Shown piece after piece: positions 43,099 to 52,292 of a stretch of DNA of 64,000 bases. Position 1 is the first letter of the stretch. Each line of letters begins with the position of its first letter. The notes under the pieces are model-generated. The model had not been told where the DNA came from, searched no databases, and worked only from the letters and a program-made list of their open reading frames with translations. The position numbers and the translations under genes are program-made. Source of the DNA: Flavobacterium hercynium (lineage in GTDB: Bacteria; Bacteroidota; Bacteroidia; Flavobacteriales; Flavobacteriaceae); the NCBI RefSeq assembly GCF_002217285.1, contig NZ_MUGW01000025.1, positions 124,001 through 188,000 on the forward strand, in the 5' to 3' direction.

Positions 43099-46000
43099 TT
43101 ATAAAATATTAGAATTTATAATTTTCCATTGCCAACGCCAAGTTGTAAATCTAAGAGAACTGTAGCTCATTATATTGTTAATATTGCTTGAGTTGATAAA
43201 AGTATATTTATAATTAGCTCTTGTTGTTGGTATTATCTCGTAATCACTATGAGTGTGGCATAATCCTAAGCCATGTAAGATCTCATGGGGTAATGTATCA
43301 TTACTATCCACATAAGGAAATTCAACGGAATATATAATTACGTTGCGGGTTCCAATACTTTCAACAGCGCCAGCTAAATTTAATTTATTGGATGAAACTC
43401 CAAACTTAAACACAGTAAAATATTTTTGATATTCAGCATGATTTAAAATGCTGTTTAAATTTTTAAATCGTAAAAATTCATCTCTGCAATCTGTATATAA
43501 AGCTGAATTATACTTAATTTCTGAAATTTTATACTTTATTTTTGATTTTGTTATATGTTTACCTTCGTAGGTAGCATTTTTTAAAAATCCAAGATTATTT
43601 GATAAATCTAGGGTTGTTTCTTCAATAAAAGGGATAATGAGTGCCTGATGGAGTGTGTTGTATAAAATTTGTTTTTCTTTGGGATAGATTTTTCCGTTCT
43701 TACTAGTTTTTATATTCGTTTCCACCTCCACGAGCACAATCTTCTCCTCCCTTCTCACAGTACTATCATTCCTAAGCACTCTAATTCTTCCCGCTAGTTT
43801 TCTGTCTTCGATCGTGGGTTGTATTTTTTTGCCTGCAGCATTGGTGCGGGCTTTGGGATAAGCATACAGATCAATATTATAATCGCAGTCAAGGTCTTTT
43901 AAACAGGTGAATTTTATGATGGTGTTTTTTTCTTCCAGACCATTGGTTTTGGTTTTTATAGGCAATACTTTACTGCTTACTTTAAACAAGGTTTCATCAA
44001 ACTCAAATTCAAGTTTTTCAAGATCTTCTTCAATGTCGAAAAGCAATTTTAATTCGGCTTCATATTGTGGCTTTATAGCTGTTGTGGCTGGCATAGCATC
44101 TACAAACTCTTTGGAAAAAAGCGTGAGATACGGTACAAAATATTCTGTTGTTCCGGCTGTAGCGTCTTTTCTGGTGATCGGGATGCTTTCATATTCTTTT
44201 TTTAGTTTTTCAAAAGCCTCGATTTTGCTTAGATTGGAGATGCCATCTTTGTAACCGCTTTCGATAATGCTTTCATAATCGGGTTCCAAATTTAAACCAT
44301 TGTCTTTTTCGCGAAGCCAGTCAAAACCATATTGTCCTTTCCAAATCGGAGAAGGTCTAAAATAAACTACCGCAAGGGCAACAGCTGCTGTGGGAACAGC
44401 TTCGATTTTCTCGGGGGTATTGGTAAAATGGTTTCCGTTTGCACCATGAATTTTTGCGGTACCCAAACTATTGATCATCGCGGCTTCATCAGAATGCACC
44501 ATCGCCTGTTTTTTACCGTGTAGTTTAACCACTTTTCCTTCGATATCAATCGTATCATCGCTGTTTATCAAAACCTTACCACTGCACAGGTTCATAAATC
44601 CTTTGATGACTTGTTTTAGTTTTACACTGCTAATGTATATTTTACTAAGTGCATTAAGGGTATAATCGTTCGTCGTGATTTGGGTACTTTCTGAAGCGTT
44701 GATAATGAGCTGTTTTACATCAATATTAAGTGTGTCGGCTCTAAGTGAAATGTTATGATTGCCGTCTAACGTTATACTATTGTTAGAAGCGTCCTGAAGC
44801 AAAATGCTTCCGGCGCTGTCATTCATCACGAGTTGATTACCACTTCTGGTGGCGAGTACTTTGAGGTCGTTGTTTGGTGTGCTGAAACCACTTTTTTGTT
44901 TCGCATTGGTCATTATGCCTCGAACCACAGGCAATTCAGCATTATTACCCTGAAACTCTACCAAAACAGTGTCACCTACTTCGGGTATAATATGCGAACC
45001 TCTGCCAGCTCCACCATAATCCTGGAGTATCGGAATATAAGGCGTTGTTTTGTTTTTTGCTTGTTGCCACGGCATTTGCACCTGAACAAAACTTAATCCA
45101 TCGGGATCAGCGTTGGCGGTAACTATTGCCGTTTGGCTTACACAGTGTGGAACTAAATCGGGATTGGTTTGAGGAGAAAAAACAGAACCGTTTAAGTTCA
45201 CGGCAGTAAAGTGATTCTCGTAAGTTCCCTCGTCTTCGCAAAAATGCGTTATGCTTGTTACACAATACGAACTTTCAAGCTGAACGTCTACACCGGTTAT
45301 ACGTACTGAGTTGCCCAGTGTAATTCCCGCTACTTCACTTTTTGCGTTTACCTGCATTAGCTTGCCTAACACAGCACGCATTTTGTTTTTGGCGTATTCT
45401 TCGAGAGCTGTTTTACCGCTTCCTCCGGCAGGATTCTGATTGAGTTGTTGTTGCGCTGTCTGGTTAAAAACAGCATTGGATTTGTTTAAAAAATTCTGCT
45501 GAAAACCATCGCATTCGTTACGGTACTTTAGTGTTTGATCTGTCGAAAAATTTCCTGTACGATTGTCGTTCTCCATAATTTCAAGCTGAGAAGGCAACAC
45601 TTTCATTTCATAACTAAACTCCTGCATGTTCGCGCCATACACCAACGTGGGTTCTCCGCCCGAAGTTCCCGGAGCGCCAAACACCATCACACGACCATTG
45701 TCATAAAAATAATGCCCGTATCGTTTGGCAAGACGATTTAAAAAATCAAAAGTAGTTTCGTTGTATTGTACCGTATAGGGTAGGATATTCTTGTAAAACG
45801 GAAAAATATTCAGATCAATATCATAACCTGCTTTGGCTTCGGTTACAATATCGTTTAAAGACATATTATGGAAAGAATTGCATTTTAAACCATCATCTAA
45901 AAGGATCGAACAACTGTGACCCGAAATAAAAAGGGTTTCTTCGAGATCTTCAAAACGGGATTTTCGTGTTTTGATTTTGGTTACGATTCCCGAAAAGTGA

Positions 46001-46257
46001 AGCACATAATCATTACGGTTTGTAAAAATCATCAGGTCATCCAATCCATCAATGGGTTTGACTTCGATTGTTACTTTCTCACCATACAAACTTTGCGAGA
46101 CTGGCATGACACTTTTAAATTCGGGAACAAGTAAATCCTGACGCACTTCTACCGAAAAGGTATTGTGAGCGTGAATCTGTTGATTGATGATTAAATTACT
46201 GAAGTTGGTGATTGTAATGGCACCAATTTTAATTGTTGTGTTGGTTTGTAAAGCCAA
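43099..46257 (-). CDS. vgrG: VgrG spike protein with C-terminal metzincin domain (VgrG-2)
   Basis: A 1052-residue protein closely similar to VgrG-1 over its first ~800 residues (TTIKIGAITITNFSNL, GIVTKIKTRKSRFEDLE, RGSHIIPEVGDTVLVEFQG, KGQYGFDWLREKDNG). The C-terminus is more divergent but keeps the metzincin motif HEILHGLGLCH (H991, E992, H995, H1001), a NNIMSYS Met-turn and the terminal WQWKIINSNIL. The start codon is TTG at 46257, homologous to the ATG of VgrG-1 (MALQTN). It is the first gene of the minus-strand cluster and is followed by copies B and C. It is inferred to be a T6SS effector. Confidence 0.88.
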   Translation of the reverse strand: MALQTNTTIKIGAITITNFSNLIINQQIHAHNTFSVEVRQDLLVPEFKSVMPVSQSLYGEKVTIEVKPIDGLDDLMIFTNRNDYVLHFSGIVTKIKTRKSRFEDLEETLFISGHSCSILLDDGLKCNSFHNMSLNDIVTEAKAGYDIDLNIFPFYKNILPYTVQYNETTFDFLNRLAKRYGHYFYDNGRVMVFGAPGTSGGEPTLVYGANMQEFSYEMKVLPSQLEIMENDNRTGNFSTDQTLKYRNECDGFQQNFLNKSNAVFNQTAQQQLNQNPAGGSGKTALEEYAKNKMRAVLGKLMQVNAKSEVAGITLGNSVRITGVDVQLESSYCVTSITHFCEDEGTYENHFTAVNLNGSVFSPQTNPDLVPHCVSQTAIVTANADPDGLSFVQVQMPWQQAKNKTTPYIPILQDYGGAGRGSHIIPEVGDTVLVEFQGNNAELPVVRGIMTNAKQKSGFSTPNNDLKVLATRSGNQLVMNDSAGSILLQDASNNSITLDGNHNISLRADTLNIDVKQLIINASESTQITTNDYTLNALSKIYISSVKLKQVIKGFMNLCSGKVLINSDDTIDIEGKVVKLHGKKQAMVHSDEAAMINSLGTAKIHGANGNHFTNTPEKIEAVPTAAVALAVVYFRPSPIWKGQYGFDWLREKDNGLNLEPDYESIIESGYKDGISNLSKIEAFEKLKKEYESIPITRKDATAGTTEYFVPYLTLFSKEFVDAMPATTAIKPQYEAELKLLFDIEEDLEKLEFEFDETLFKVSSKVLPIKTKTNGLEEKNTIIKFTCLKDLDCDYNIDLYAYPKARTNAAGKKIQPTIEDRKLAGRIRVLRNDSTVRREEKIVLVEVETNIKTSKNGKIYPKEKQILYNTLHQALIIPFIEETTLDLSNNLGFLKNATYEGKHITKSKIKYKISEIKYNSALYTDCRDEFLRFKNLNSILNHAEYQKYFTVFKFGVSSNKLNLAGAVESIGTRNVIIYSVEFPYVDSNDTLPHEILHGLGLCHTHSDYEIIPTTRANYKYTFINSSNINNIMSYSSLRFTTWRWQWKIINSNIL

Positions 46258-46264
46258 GGCGTAT

Positions 46265-46340
46265 ATTGATTAAAGTTTATAGCTGATAAAAGGTTCATCA
46301 AACTTTAAGTCAATAATAGAATTGAGTGGTATTCAAAAAG
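46265..46340 (-). promoter_or_regulatory. Leader hairpin and conserved 18-mer upstream of VgrG-2
   Basis: The arms ATTGATTAAAGTTT (46265-46278) and AAACTTTAAGTCAAT (46300-46314), differing from perfect complementarity by one bulge, match the hairpin before VgrG-1. The 18-mer TGAGTGGTATTCAAAAAG is at 46323-46340. This region precedes the TTG start, so the transcript probably carries the hairpin. Confidence 0.6.
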
Positions 46341-46447
46341 CAGATCTAATTTGGATTAGATTTGTTTGGTGCAAACGTACTAAAAAATAAAATAGCGTAA
46401 GAAAAATATTTCTCACTTCACAAAAATGTAATTTTATGTTATAAATT

Positions 46448-46461
46448 TAGACAATTGTCTA
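46448..46461. promoter_or_regulatory. 14-bp palindrome TAGACAATTGTCTA
   Basis: A perfect palindrome in the gap between the CE12 stop (46480) and VgrG-2. It could be a binding site or part of a transcript end; it has no T tract. The purpose is unknown. Confidence 0.35.
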
Positions 46462-46479
46462 TTTTCTGCTAAAAAGAAA

Positions 46480-47223
46480 CTATTTAATTCCTTTTTTCAG
46501 TTTTTCTAAAGATGGATTATCAAGAAGTTTAATCTGACTGATTACTATTTTAGCGATTTCAGTTGCACCCAATAACGAAAGATGTGTATCATCTGCTTTG
46601 TCTTTATCGTAATACGGATTTTCACCTGCTTTAAAATGCAAATGCAATTGCTTTGATTTTTCAGGTCCGTACGATTGTTCTAATCTTTCTGTCCAATATT
46701 CTAAATCGATAAAAGGTACTTTGTATTCTTGTGCCGCTAATCTGGTTTCTAAGGGATAATCGCCATGTGTACTGATTAGAACACCTTTTTCATTAAAGCT
46801 TCTTCTCGCGATAGAAGTTAATAATACTGGTATTGCTCCCTTTTCACGGCTTTCTTTTACAAAACGAATTAAATTGTATCGGTACGCAGTGTGCGGATTG
46901 GTGTAGCGCAAAGAATCTTCTATTTTTTCATCATTATGCCCAAATTCTATAAAAACGTAGTCGCCTTTTTTTAATTTTTTATAAACAGAATCCCATCGCA
47001 TTTCGGCAATAAAACTCTTGGTACTTCTGCCGTTCACGGCTTTATTTTCAATTACTATATTTTCTTTGAAAAAAGACTGAAAAACTTGCGCCCATCCATG
47101 TTCAGGATTGCGATCCGGATCTTTTTTATTGGCCATTGTAGAATCTCCAATACAATAAACAGTTGTCTTTTGTGCCATACAATTCATGGCTACTAAACAG
47201 AAAATTAAGATGTAATATTTCAT
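46480..47223 (-). CDS. CE12-type rhamnogalacturonan acetylesterase (SGNH/GDSL)
   Basis: A 247-residue exported esterase (signal to about residue 17, CLVAMNCMAQ). SGNH blocks are CIGDSTMANKKDPDRNPEHGW (Ser in GDST), NKAVNGRSTKSF (Gly/Asn block), FIEFGHNDEK (GHND) and DDTHLSLLGA (catalytic D and H). This matches CE12 enzymes that remove acetyl groups from rhamnogalacturonan. It is the last gene of the pectin operon, so its position agrees with the assignment. Confidence 0.88.
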   Translation of the reverse strand: MKYYILIFCLVAMNCMAQKTTVYCIGDSTMANKKDPDRNPEHGWAQVFQSFFKENIVIENKAVNGRSTKSFIAEMRWDSVYKKLKKGDYVFIEFGHNDEKIEDSLRYTNPHTAYRYNLIRFVKESREKGAIPVLLTSIARRSFNEKGVLISTHGDYPLETRLAAQEYKVPFIDLEYWTERLEQSYGPEKSKQLHLHFKAGENPYYDKDKADDTHLSLLGATEIAKIVISQIKLLDNPSLEKLKKGIK

Positions 47224-47255
47224 TATAAAAATGGCTTAGTAAGATTTCTAAACGA

Positions 47256-48605
47256 TTATTTTGCAGCAGAGGGAACAGTAGCTCTTTGACCTATAAAAAC
47301 TTCATTCATTATAACATTTTCGGCATTCTCACTTGAAATTGCGTTTTTTACCGATTTGATTTCAATATTATTCAAAGAGATGTTTCGAATTTTCTTATCA
47401 GGGAAACCCTGAATCACAATGCCTGATTCTCTTGCTTTTGTACACACAATATTCGAAAAATGAACATTGGAAATATCCGACTGAAAACCTTTGCCTTCAC
47501 CATGATAATTGGCTGTCATGTACAAGCAATCTTCAACTTCATCTAAGGTTATATTATTCACAAAAACATTTCTGATAAAACCGCCACGGTCTGCATTGGT
47601 TTTAATGTAAATACCTCTTTTTAAATAACCAACGGTTTTACAGTTTTCAACAAACACATTCTGAATTCCGGCCGACATTTCGCTGCCTAAAACGACACCG
47701 TGAAGCCCTTTGAAATGACAGTTTCTTATTACGATGTTTTCACTTGGTGTTGCAGCATTGGCACGTCCTTCATGATCTCGTCCGGCTTTTATAGCCACAT
47801 TATCGTCTCCGTTATCAAAGGTCACATTTTCGATTAAAACATTCTTAGCGTACTCAGGATCAATACCATCGTTATTATGATTTAATGATTTGTAACTTAT
47901 TCCGCGCACGGTAATGCTTTCTGATTTAAGCAAATGCAGACACCAAAACGGAGAATTCTCAATTCGGATTCCTTCTACCAAAATATTTTTACAATTGAAA
48001 AACTGAATCATTTGCGGTCTTAAAAAATAACCTTCGCCAAATTTTCGTTCTTCTAAGGATGCATTGTTATGGTTCATATCCCGACTTAAGTTTTTGCCGG
48101 CACCTTCTTTTGCTTTAAAGCTTTTCCAAATGTTTGCGCCTTCTCCGTCAATAGTTCCTTCTCCGGTTATGGCAATATCAGAACATCCGTACGCATAAAT
48201 TAGCGGACTGTAATTGTAGAGCATTGTACCTTCCCAACTCGTTAGAACCAGCGGTAAATAATCTTTTGGATTATCACTAAACTTAATCTTAGCTCCTTTT
48301 TCGATTTTAAGATTTACGTTGCTTACAAAATGAATCGGACCATTAATTTTATAAATTCCTTTGGGTACAATAATGGTTCCGCCTTTATTTTTTTTACAAA
48401 GTGCCATTGCTTTATCAAAAACAGCTTTGTTGTTGCTTACAGAATCTCCTTTTGCACCAAGTTTAGCAATATTGATTTGATACGACGGAAAAACAGGAAG
48501 TTGGATTGCCGCAACAATTGAATCTACTTTTGCTGTTGGAAAATTTTTGTTTTGGGCAAAAGACAAAAAGGAAATCAATACCAGAAAGAGATATTTATAC
48601 TTCAT
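47256..48605 (-). CDS. GH28 polygalacturonase-type enzyme (GH28-1)
   Basis: A 449-residue exported enzyme with a signal peptide (MKYKYLFLVLISFLSFAQ). Beta-helix repeats contain the GH28 motifs NNDGIDPEY, NGDDNVAIKAGRD, LHGVVLGSEMSAG and RGIYIKTNADRGG, the last replacing the common RIK. Family members cleave galacturonans or, for exo types, oligogalacturonides. An in-frame upstream start at 48668 was rejected because it would overlap the next gene and lack a signal peptide. The variations around the catalytic aspartates (GDDN) suggest a subfamily that may prefer substituted substrates. Confidence 0.88.
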   Translation of the reverse strand: MKYKYLFLVLISFLSFAQNKNFPTAKVDSIVAAIQLPVFPSYQINIAKLGAKGDSVSNNKAVFDKAMALCKKNKGGTIIVPKGIYKINGPIHFVSNVNLKIEKGAKIKFSDNPKDYLPLVLTSWEGTMLYNYSPLIYAYGCSDIAITGEGTIDGEGANIWKSFKAKEGAGKNLSRDMNHNNASLEERKFGEGYFLRPQMIQFFNCKNILVEGIRIENSPFWCLHLLKSESITVRGISYKSLNHNNDGIDPEYAKNVLIENVTFDNGDDNVAIKAGRDHEGRANAATPSENIVIRNCHFKGLHGVVLGSEMSAGIQNVFVENCKTVGYLKRGIYIKTNADRGGFIRNVFVNNITLDEVEDCLYMTANYHGEGKGFQSDISNVHFSNIVCTKARESGIVIQGFPDKKIRNISLNNIEIKSVKNAISSENAENVIMNEVFIGQRATVPSAAK

Positions 48606-48639
48606 AACTTTAATTTTGTTTTTTAATTCTCTTTCTACA

Positions 48640-50646
48640 TTATTTCGAATACCAGTTTGGTATATCATCTTTTAGAATATTTTCAATCGTATACACCGAT
48701 GCTTGCTTCTTCGTCAGCTGATGCGACCACGAAACTCTTTTATTGGGCTGAAATCCTTCGCCTTTGCAATTGTACTCCGCATAAAAGGCTGTTTTTTCAG
48801 CTTCCGGTTTCGACCAGTTTTCCCAACCTTCCGGTTTAATGTGCTTTGCCATATCGCAATCTATAAAAACGGTTTTGGCATAAATGCGCCAAGGTCTTCC
48901 GAGATATACTTCTTTGGTTTCTGCATTCGAAATGATTTTGCAATTCTTAAAAACAAATCCAAAAGCTGTTCCTTCGGGTGTTGAAGCTGCCGTAATATAA
49001 GAATCCTTGATACTGTTGATACTGCAATTCTCAAACAAAGCCGTCGCACTTCCGAATATAAAATCGGTTGTACCTTCGATAAAACAATCTTTAAAATACT
49101 GTTTTACTTCTTTACCCGATACATACAAGGTATCCTGATTTCCTAAAATGTTACAATTATAAACCTTAGCACGATTCGCAACAATTGATAATGCAATTGC
49201 CTGACCATTATGTCCCGAAGTATTTCTGATGGTTAGATTTGATGCTGAAAAATCATCTCCTTCTACCAAAACGGTGTAAGTGTAAAAAGTGCTGTTTCGT
49301 CCCAGATTTATTTTCGAAAAATTATCGTCAAAACTAATGATCGTATTTTCTCTGCTTTCACCTAGCAAAGCAACTTTTGTATTCCATTCCGGAATTTTGA
49401 CTTTCTCTGTATAGATTCCGTTTTTTACAAATACAGTAATTTTTTCATAGGGAAAAGCGGGACATGCATTTATAGCATCTTGAATTTTAGTAAAATCGCC
49501 GGAACCATCCTGTGCTACTGTAAAATAGTTATCTTTTTTTTTAACCGATTTATCAGCTTCTGATACTTTTACGCCATTTTTAACTGCCCACGCAGCGTAC
49601 TTTTTCAATACTTCTTTGGGTTCATCGGTATACCAAGCGTAACCATTTTTGCGCTCGTCTCCTATTTCGTCTAATGATTTCTTTTTAATACCGTCACGAT
49701 CACTAAAGAATGGTTCGTTGGTTTCTAAATCCATGAATCTTGCCCAAATTGGCGCCGCATTTTGAGTAACAATCATTTTTTTATCAATGATTTTCCCTGC
49801 ATCGTTCAAGGTGCGCTTTTCTTCCAGATTTGTAATTTTTGTTTTATCAAACCAAGCATAAGCGGCTTTAACGGCTGTTACAATTTCCGGAGTTGATTTC
49901 GTAGACATTAACAATAACGTAATTTTTGCCGATTCTTTTCCGCTTAATGAAGGTAACTCATACGCTCTTGCTTTTGCAGGTAGTAATGTTACTTCATCAT
50001 GTTGTGCGCACCATGCCGTTAAAACTTCGTTTTGTTTGTATTGTGTTTTTAAGATACAATCGATTCCTTTATCAAACGCTTTTTTTGCTTTTTCTATAAT
50101 TGCTGCCGATGGTTTTATACTGTAAAAATCGGGTTCTTCAACAATTCTTTTCATAATGAGCAGGATGTTTACCATCGAATCATCATTGTAGGTAATATGC
50201 GTATAATATCCCTTTTTTAACGGATAAAACTGAGGCCATCCTCCATTATCATATTGTGCATCAAATAAATATTGCAATCCTTTTAAAAAAGATTCTTTGT
50301 AACGTTCGTCTTTTACCTGAGCATACATTTTCGACATAAACAACATTTCCTGAGAAGTTGCGCTATTATCTGTTGTCGTTTCTACAGCAGTTTTTTTGAG
50401 TACTGTTAAATCTTTGATCTGCTGAGGCGTTAGTTCCTGCTGCATCTGAATGTTTTTTGGCCAGCCACCAATATCGCGTTGATACAACAATACATTCTCG
50501 GCAATTTTTTTGGCTTCCGCCGAAGCAAACCAGGCTGCATCACTTTTGCGGACAATGTCTGACCAGTTTTTATAGGTATTCTGCGCATTTGCAACAAAGC
50601 TTCCCAGTACTAAAAAAAGTATCGTTATTTTTTTTGATGGAATCAT
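48640..50646 (-). CDS. PL10 pectate lyase fused to CE8 pectin methylesterase
   Basis: A 668-residue exported two-enzyme fusion (signal ending SFVANAQ). Residues about 25-360 are a PL10 pectate lyase (ENVLLYQRDIGGWPKN, TTDNSATSQEM, QYDNGGWPQFYPL, ITYNDDSMVNIL), and about 372-665 a CE8 pectinesterase beta-helix (SGDFTKIQDAIN, GNQDTLYVSG, EGTTDFIFGSA with the catalytic D, and LGRPWRIYAKTVF). It would remove methyl esters and cleave the exposed polygalacturonate in one polypeptide. It follows GH43 at a short distance in one operon. Confidence 0.92.
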   Translation of the reverse strand: MIPSKKITILFLVLGSFVANAQNTYKNWSDIVRKSDAAWFASAEAKKIAENVLLYQRDIGGWPKNIQMQQELTPQQIKDLTVLKKTAVETTTDNSATSQEMLFMSKMYAQVKDERYKESFLKGLQYLFDAQYDNGGWPQFYPLKKGYYTHITYNDDSMVNILLIMKRIVEEPDFYSIKPSAAIIEKAKKAFDKGIDCILKTQYKQNEVLTAWCAQHDEVTLLPAKARAYELPSLSGKESAKITLLLMSTKSTPEIVTAVKAAYAWFDKTKITNLEEKRTLNDAGKIIDKKMIVTQNAAPIWARFMDLETNEPFFSDRDGIKKKSLDEIGDERKNGYAWYTDEPKEVLKKYAAWAVKNGVKVSEADKSVKKKDNYFTVAQDGSGDFTKIQDAINACPAFPYEKITVFVKNGIYTEKVKIPEWNTKVALLGESRENTIISFDDNFSKINLGRNSTFYTYTVLVEGDDFSASNLTIRNTSGHNGQAIALSIVANRAKVYNCNILGNQDTLYVSGKEVKQYFKDCFIEGTTDFIFGSATALFENCSINSIKDSYITAASTPEGTAFGFVFKNCKIISNAETKEVYLGRPWRIYAKTVFIDCDMAKHIKPEGWENWSKPEAEKTAFYAEYNCKGEGFQPNKRVSWSHQLTKKQASVYTIENILKDDIPNWYSK

Positions 50647-50653
50647 TTCTCAA

Positions 50654-52249
50654 TTATTTTGTAATTCTAAACCAATCGACCGCTACATTTCCGGAGTCAT
50701 TTGTAACTTTCTGACTTAACGCAAAAAGACCCACTTTTGCTCCAATCCATTTTCCTTCTTTTGCTGTAAAATCTGTACCAAGCGGTAAATATTTTTTATC
50801 ATCTAAGCTATAAAAAAAACTACAAACGCCGCCTTTTTTTACGTGTACCCGAAGATAGATGGTATTGTTGGAAATCAAAATAGGATCACTTTCTTTTTCC
50901 CAGATTTTCTTATCAAAAGATCCTGTTTTCTGACTCAGGTATAATTTGCCATTTTCATTTTTAAAACACGCATAACTATAGTCTAATCCCATGATTAAAA
51001 GTCCTGTTGATTCTCCGTTTAGTCTTGCGTTAAAAGTAAGTTTAGTTGTTGTAGTAAAGGTTTCTGCCGGGAATTTTTGTAACAACAAATTGGGTGCATC
51101 CGCTATTTTATTATAAGTAATGGTAGGTAAACAAAATAAATTAAGATATCCTAAACTTGTCGGAAATCCCCAATGTACCTGCGCATTTGCCTGCCATTGC
51201 CATTGTAAACCCAATTTTGGTGCATTAAACTCATCTGATTCTGCCGGACTTTCGATTGGATATTGTTTACCAACATTCGGTTTTTTAAATGTTGTAACCG
51301 GTTCTCCAATTCCGTTTTTATCAAAATCCTGTCCCATTACAGGCCAATCTTTTTCCCATTTCATAGGTTGCAAATGTACAATTCTGCCGTAAGCACCTTT
51401 GTCCTGAAAATGTATAAACCAGTCTTCACCGGTTTGTGTCTGAACCCAAGCGCCCTGATGCGGACCATTGATTGTGGTTTTTCCTTGTTCCAGAACTTTC
51501 TTTTTCTCATAAGGCCCAAAGACATTTTTTGACCTTAAAATGGTTTGCCAGCCTGTTGCGACACCTCCGGCCGGAGCAAAAATATAGTAATACCCATTTC
51601 GTTTGTAAAACTTAGGGCCTTCAATCGTTCCTTCGCTTTCGTGTCCGTCGATTATCATTACTTCATCGTTGTTCGCAATTGTTCCTTCAGTATTCATAGT
51701 AGAAACCACTAACAAACTTTTAATTCCTGCACGACTTCCTGCAAAAGCATGGGTTAAATAGACTTTTCCATCATCATCCCATAACGGACTTGGATCTATT
51801 AATCCTAGCCCTGCTTTAACTAGAAGAGGTTCTGACCAAGGTCCTGTAGCCTTCGGAGCTTTAATCATGTAAATTCCGAAATCAGGATCGGGATAATAAA
51901 TATAAAATTCATTATTATGAAACGTTATACTTGGCGCCCAAACACCATTGCCGTGTTGTACTTTATTGTAGGTTTCAAATGGCGGTTGTTTGATTAAGGC
52001 ATGACCGATAATTTTCCAATTTACTAAATCTTTTGAATGCAAAATCGGTAATCCCGGAATACAGTTAAAAGAAGAAGCTGTCATATAAAAATCGTCTCCC
52101 ACGCGCACCACATCAGGATCTGAATAATCAGCGTGAATGATAGGATTTGTGTACGTTCCGTCTCCGTTATCAGCAATCCATGCCTGAGCAAAACTGTGCT
52201 GCATAGCGAATACTGATAGTAAAAGAAAAATGATTTTTATACGTTTCAT
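50654..52249 (-). CDS. GH43 family glycosidase (arabinofuranosidase/xylosidase type)
   Basis: A 531-residue exported enzyme (signal ending HSFAQA). The N-terminal five-blade propeller has the catalytic aspartate in HADYSDPDVVRVGDDFYM, a second in DPSPLWDDDGK and the glutamate in SEGTIEGPKFYKR. The C-terminal beta-sandwich (about 340-531, LQWQWQANAQVHWGFP) is the GH43_C domain seen in beta-xylosidase/arabinofuranosidase subfamilies. In the pectin locus it would remove arabinose or xylose from side chains. It is 44 bases downstream of the GH105 gene. Confidence 0.88.
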   Translation of the reverse strand: MKRIKIIFLLLSVFAMQHSFAQAWIADNGDGTYTNPIIHADYSDPDVVRVGDDFYMTASSFNCIPGLPILHSKDLVNWKIIGHALIKQPPFETYNKVQHGNGVWAPSITFHNNEFYIYYPDPDFGIYMIKAPKATGPWSEPLLVKAGLGLIDPSPLWDDDGKVYLTHAFAGSRAGIKSLLVVSTMNTEGTIANNDEVMIIDGHESEGTIEGPKFYKRNGYYYIFAPAGGVATGWQTILRSKNVFGPYEKKKVLEQGKTTINGPHQGAWVQTQTGEDWFIHFQDKGAYGRIVHLQPMKWEKDWPVMGQDFDKNGIGEPVTTFKKPNVGKQYPIESPAESDEFNAPKLGLQWQWQANAQVHWGFPTSLGYLNLFCLPTITYNKIADAPNLLLQKFPAETFTTTTKLTFNARLNGESTGLLIMGLDYSYACFKNENGKLYLSQKTGSFDKKIWEKESDPILISNNTIYLRVHVKKGGVCSFFYSLDDKKYLPLGTDFTAKEGKWIGAKVGLFALSQKVTNDSGNVAVDWFRITK

Positions 52250-52292
52250 CTTTTGGCAATTATTAAATCCTGTTGGCTTGTATTTTTAAAAA

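Noticed and set aside
37365..46134. Many frames of 60-115 codons on the plus strand opposite the VgrG genes
   Set aside because: They are antisense frames within conserved VgrG genes, with no signal or family pattern.
36180..46257. A prophage
   Set aside because: VgrG resembles gp27/gp5 of phage, but there are no capsid, terminase, integrase or lysis genes. The DUF4280 tip and effector-type C-termini fit a T6SS cluster.
48606..48668. N-terminal extension of GH28-1
   Set aside because: The extra 21 residues overlap the adjacent PL10-CE8 gene and displace the signal peptide; the ATG at 48605 is preferred.
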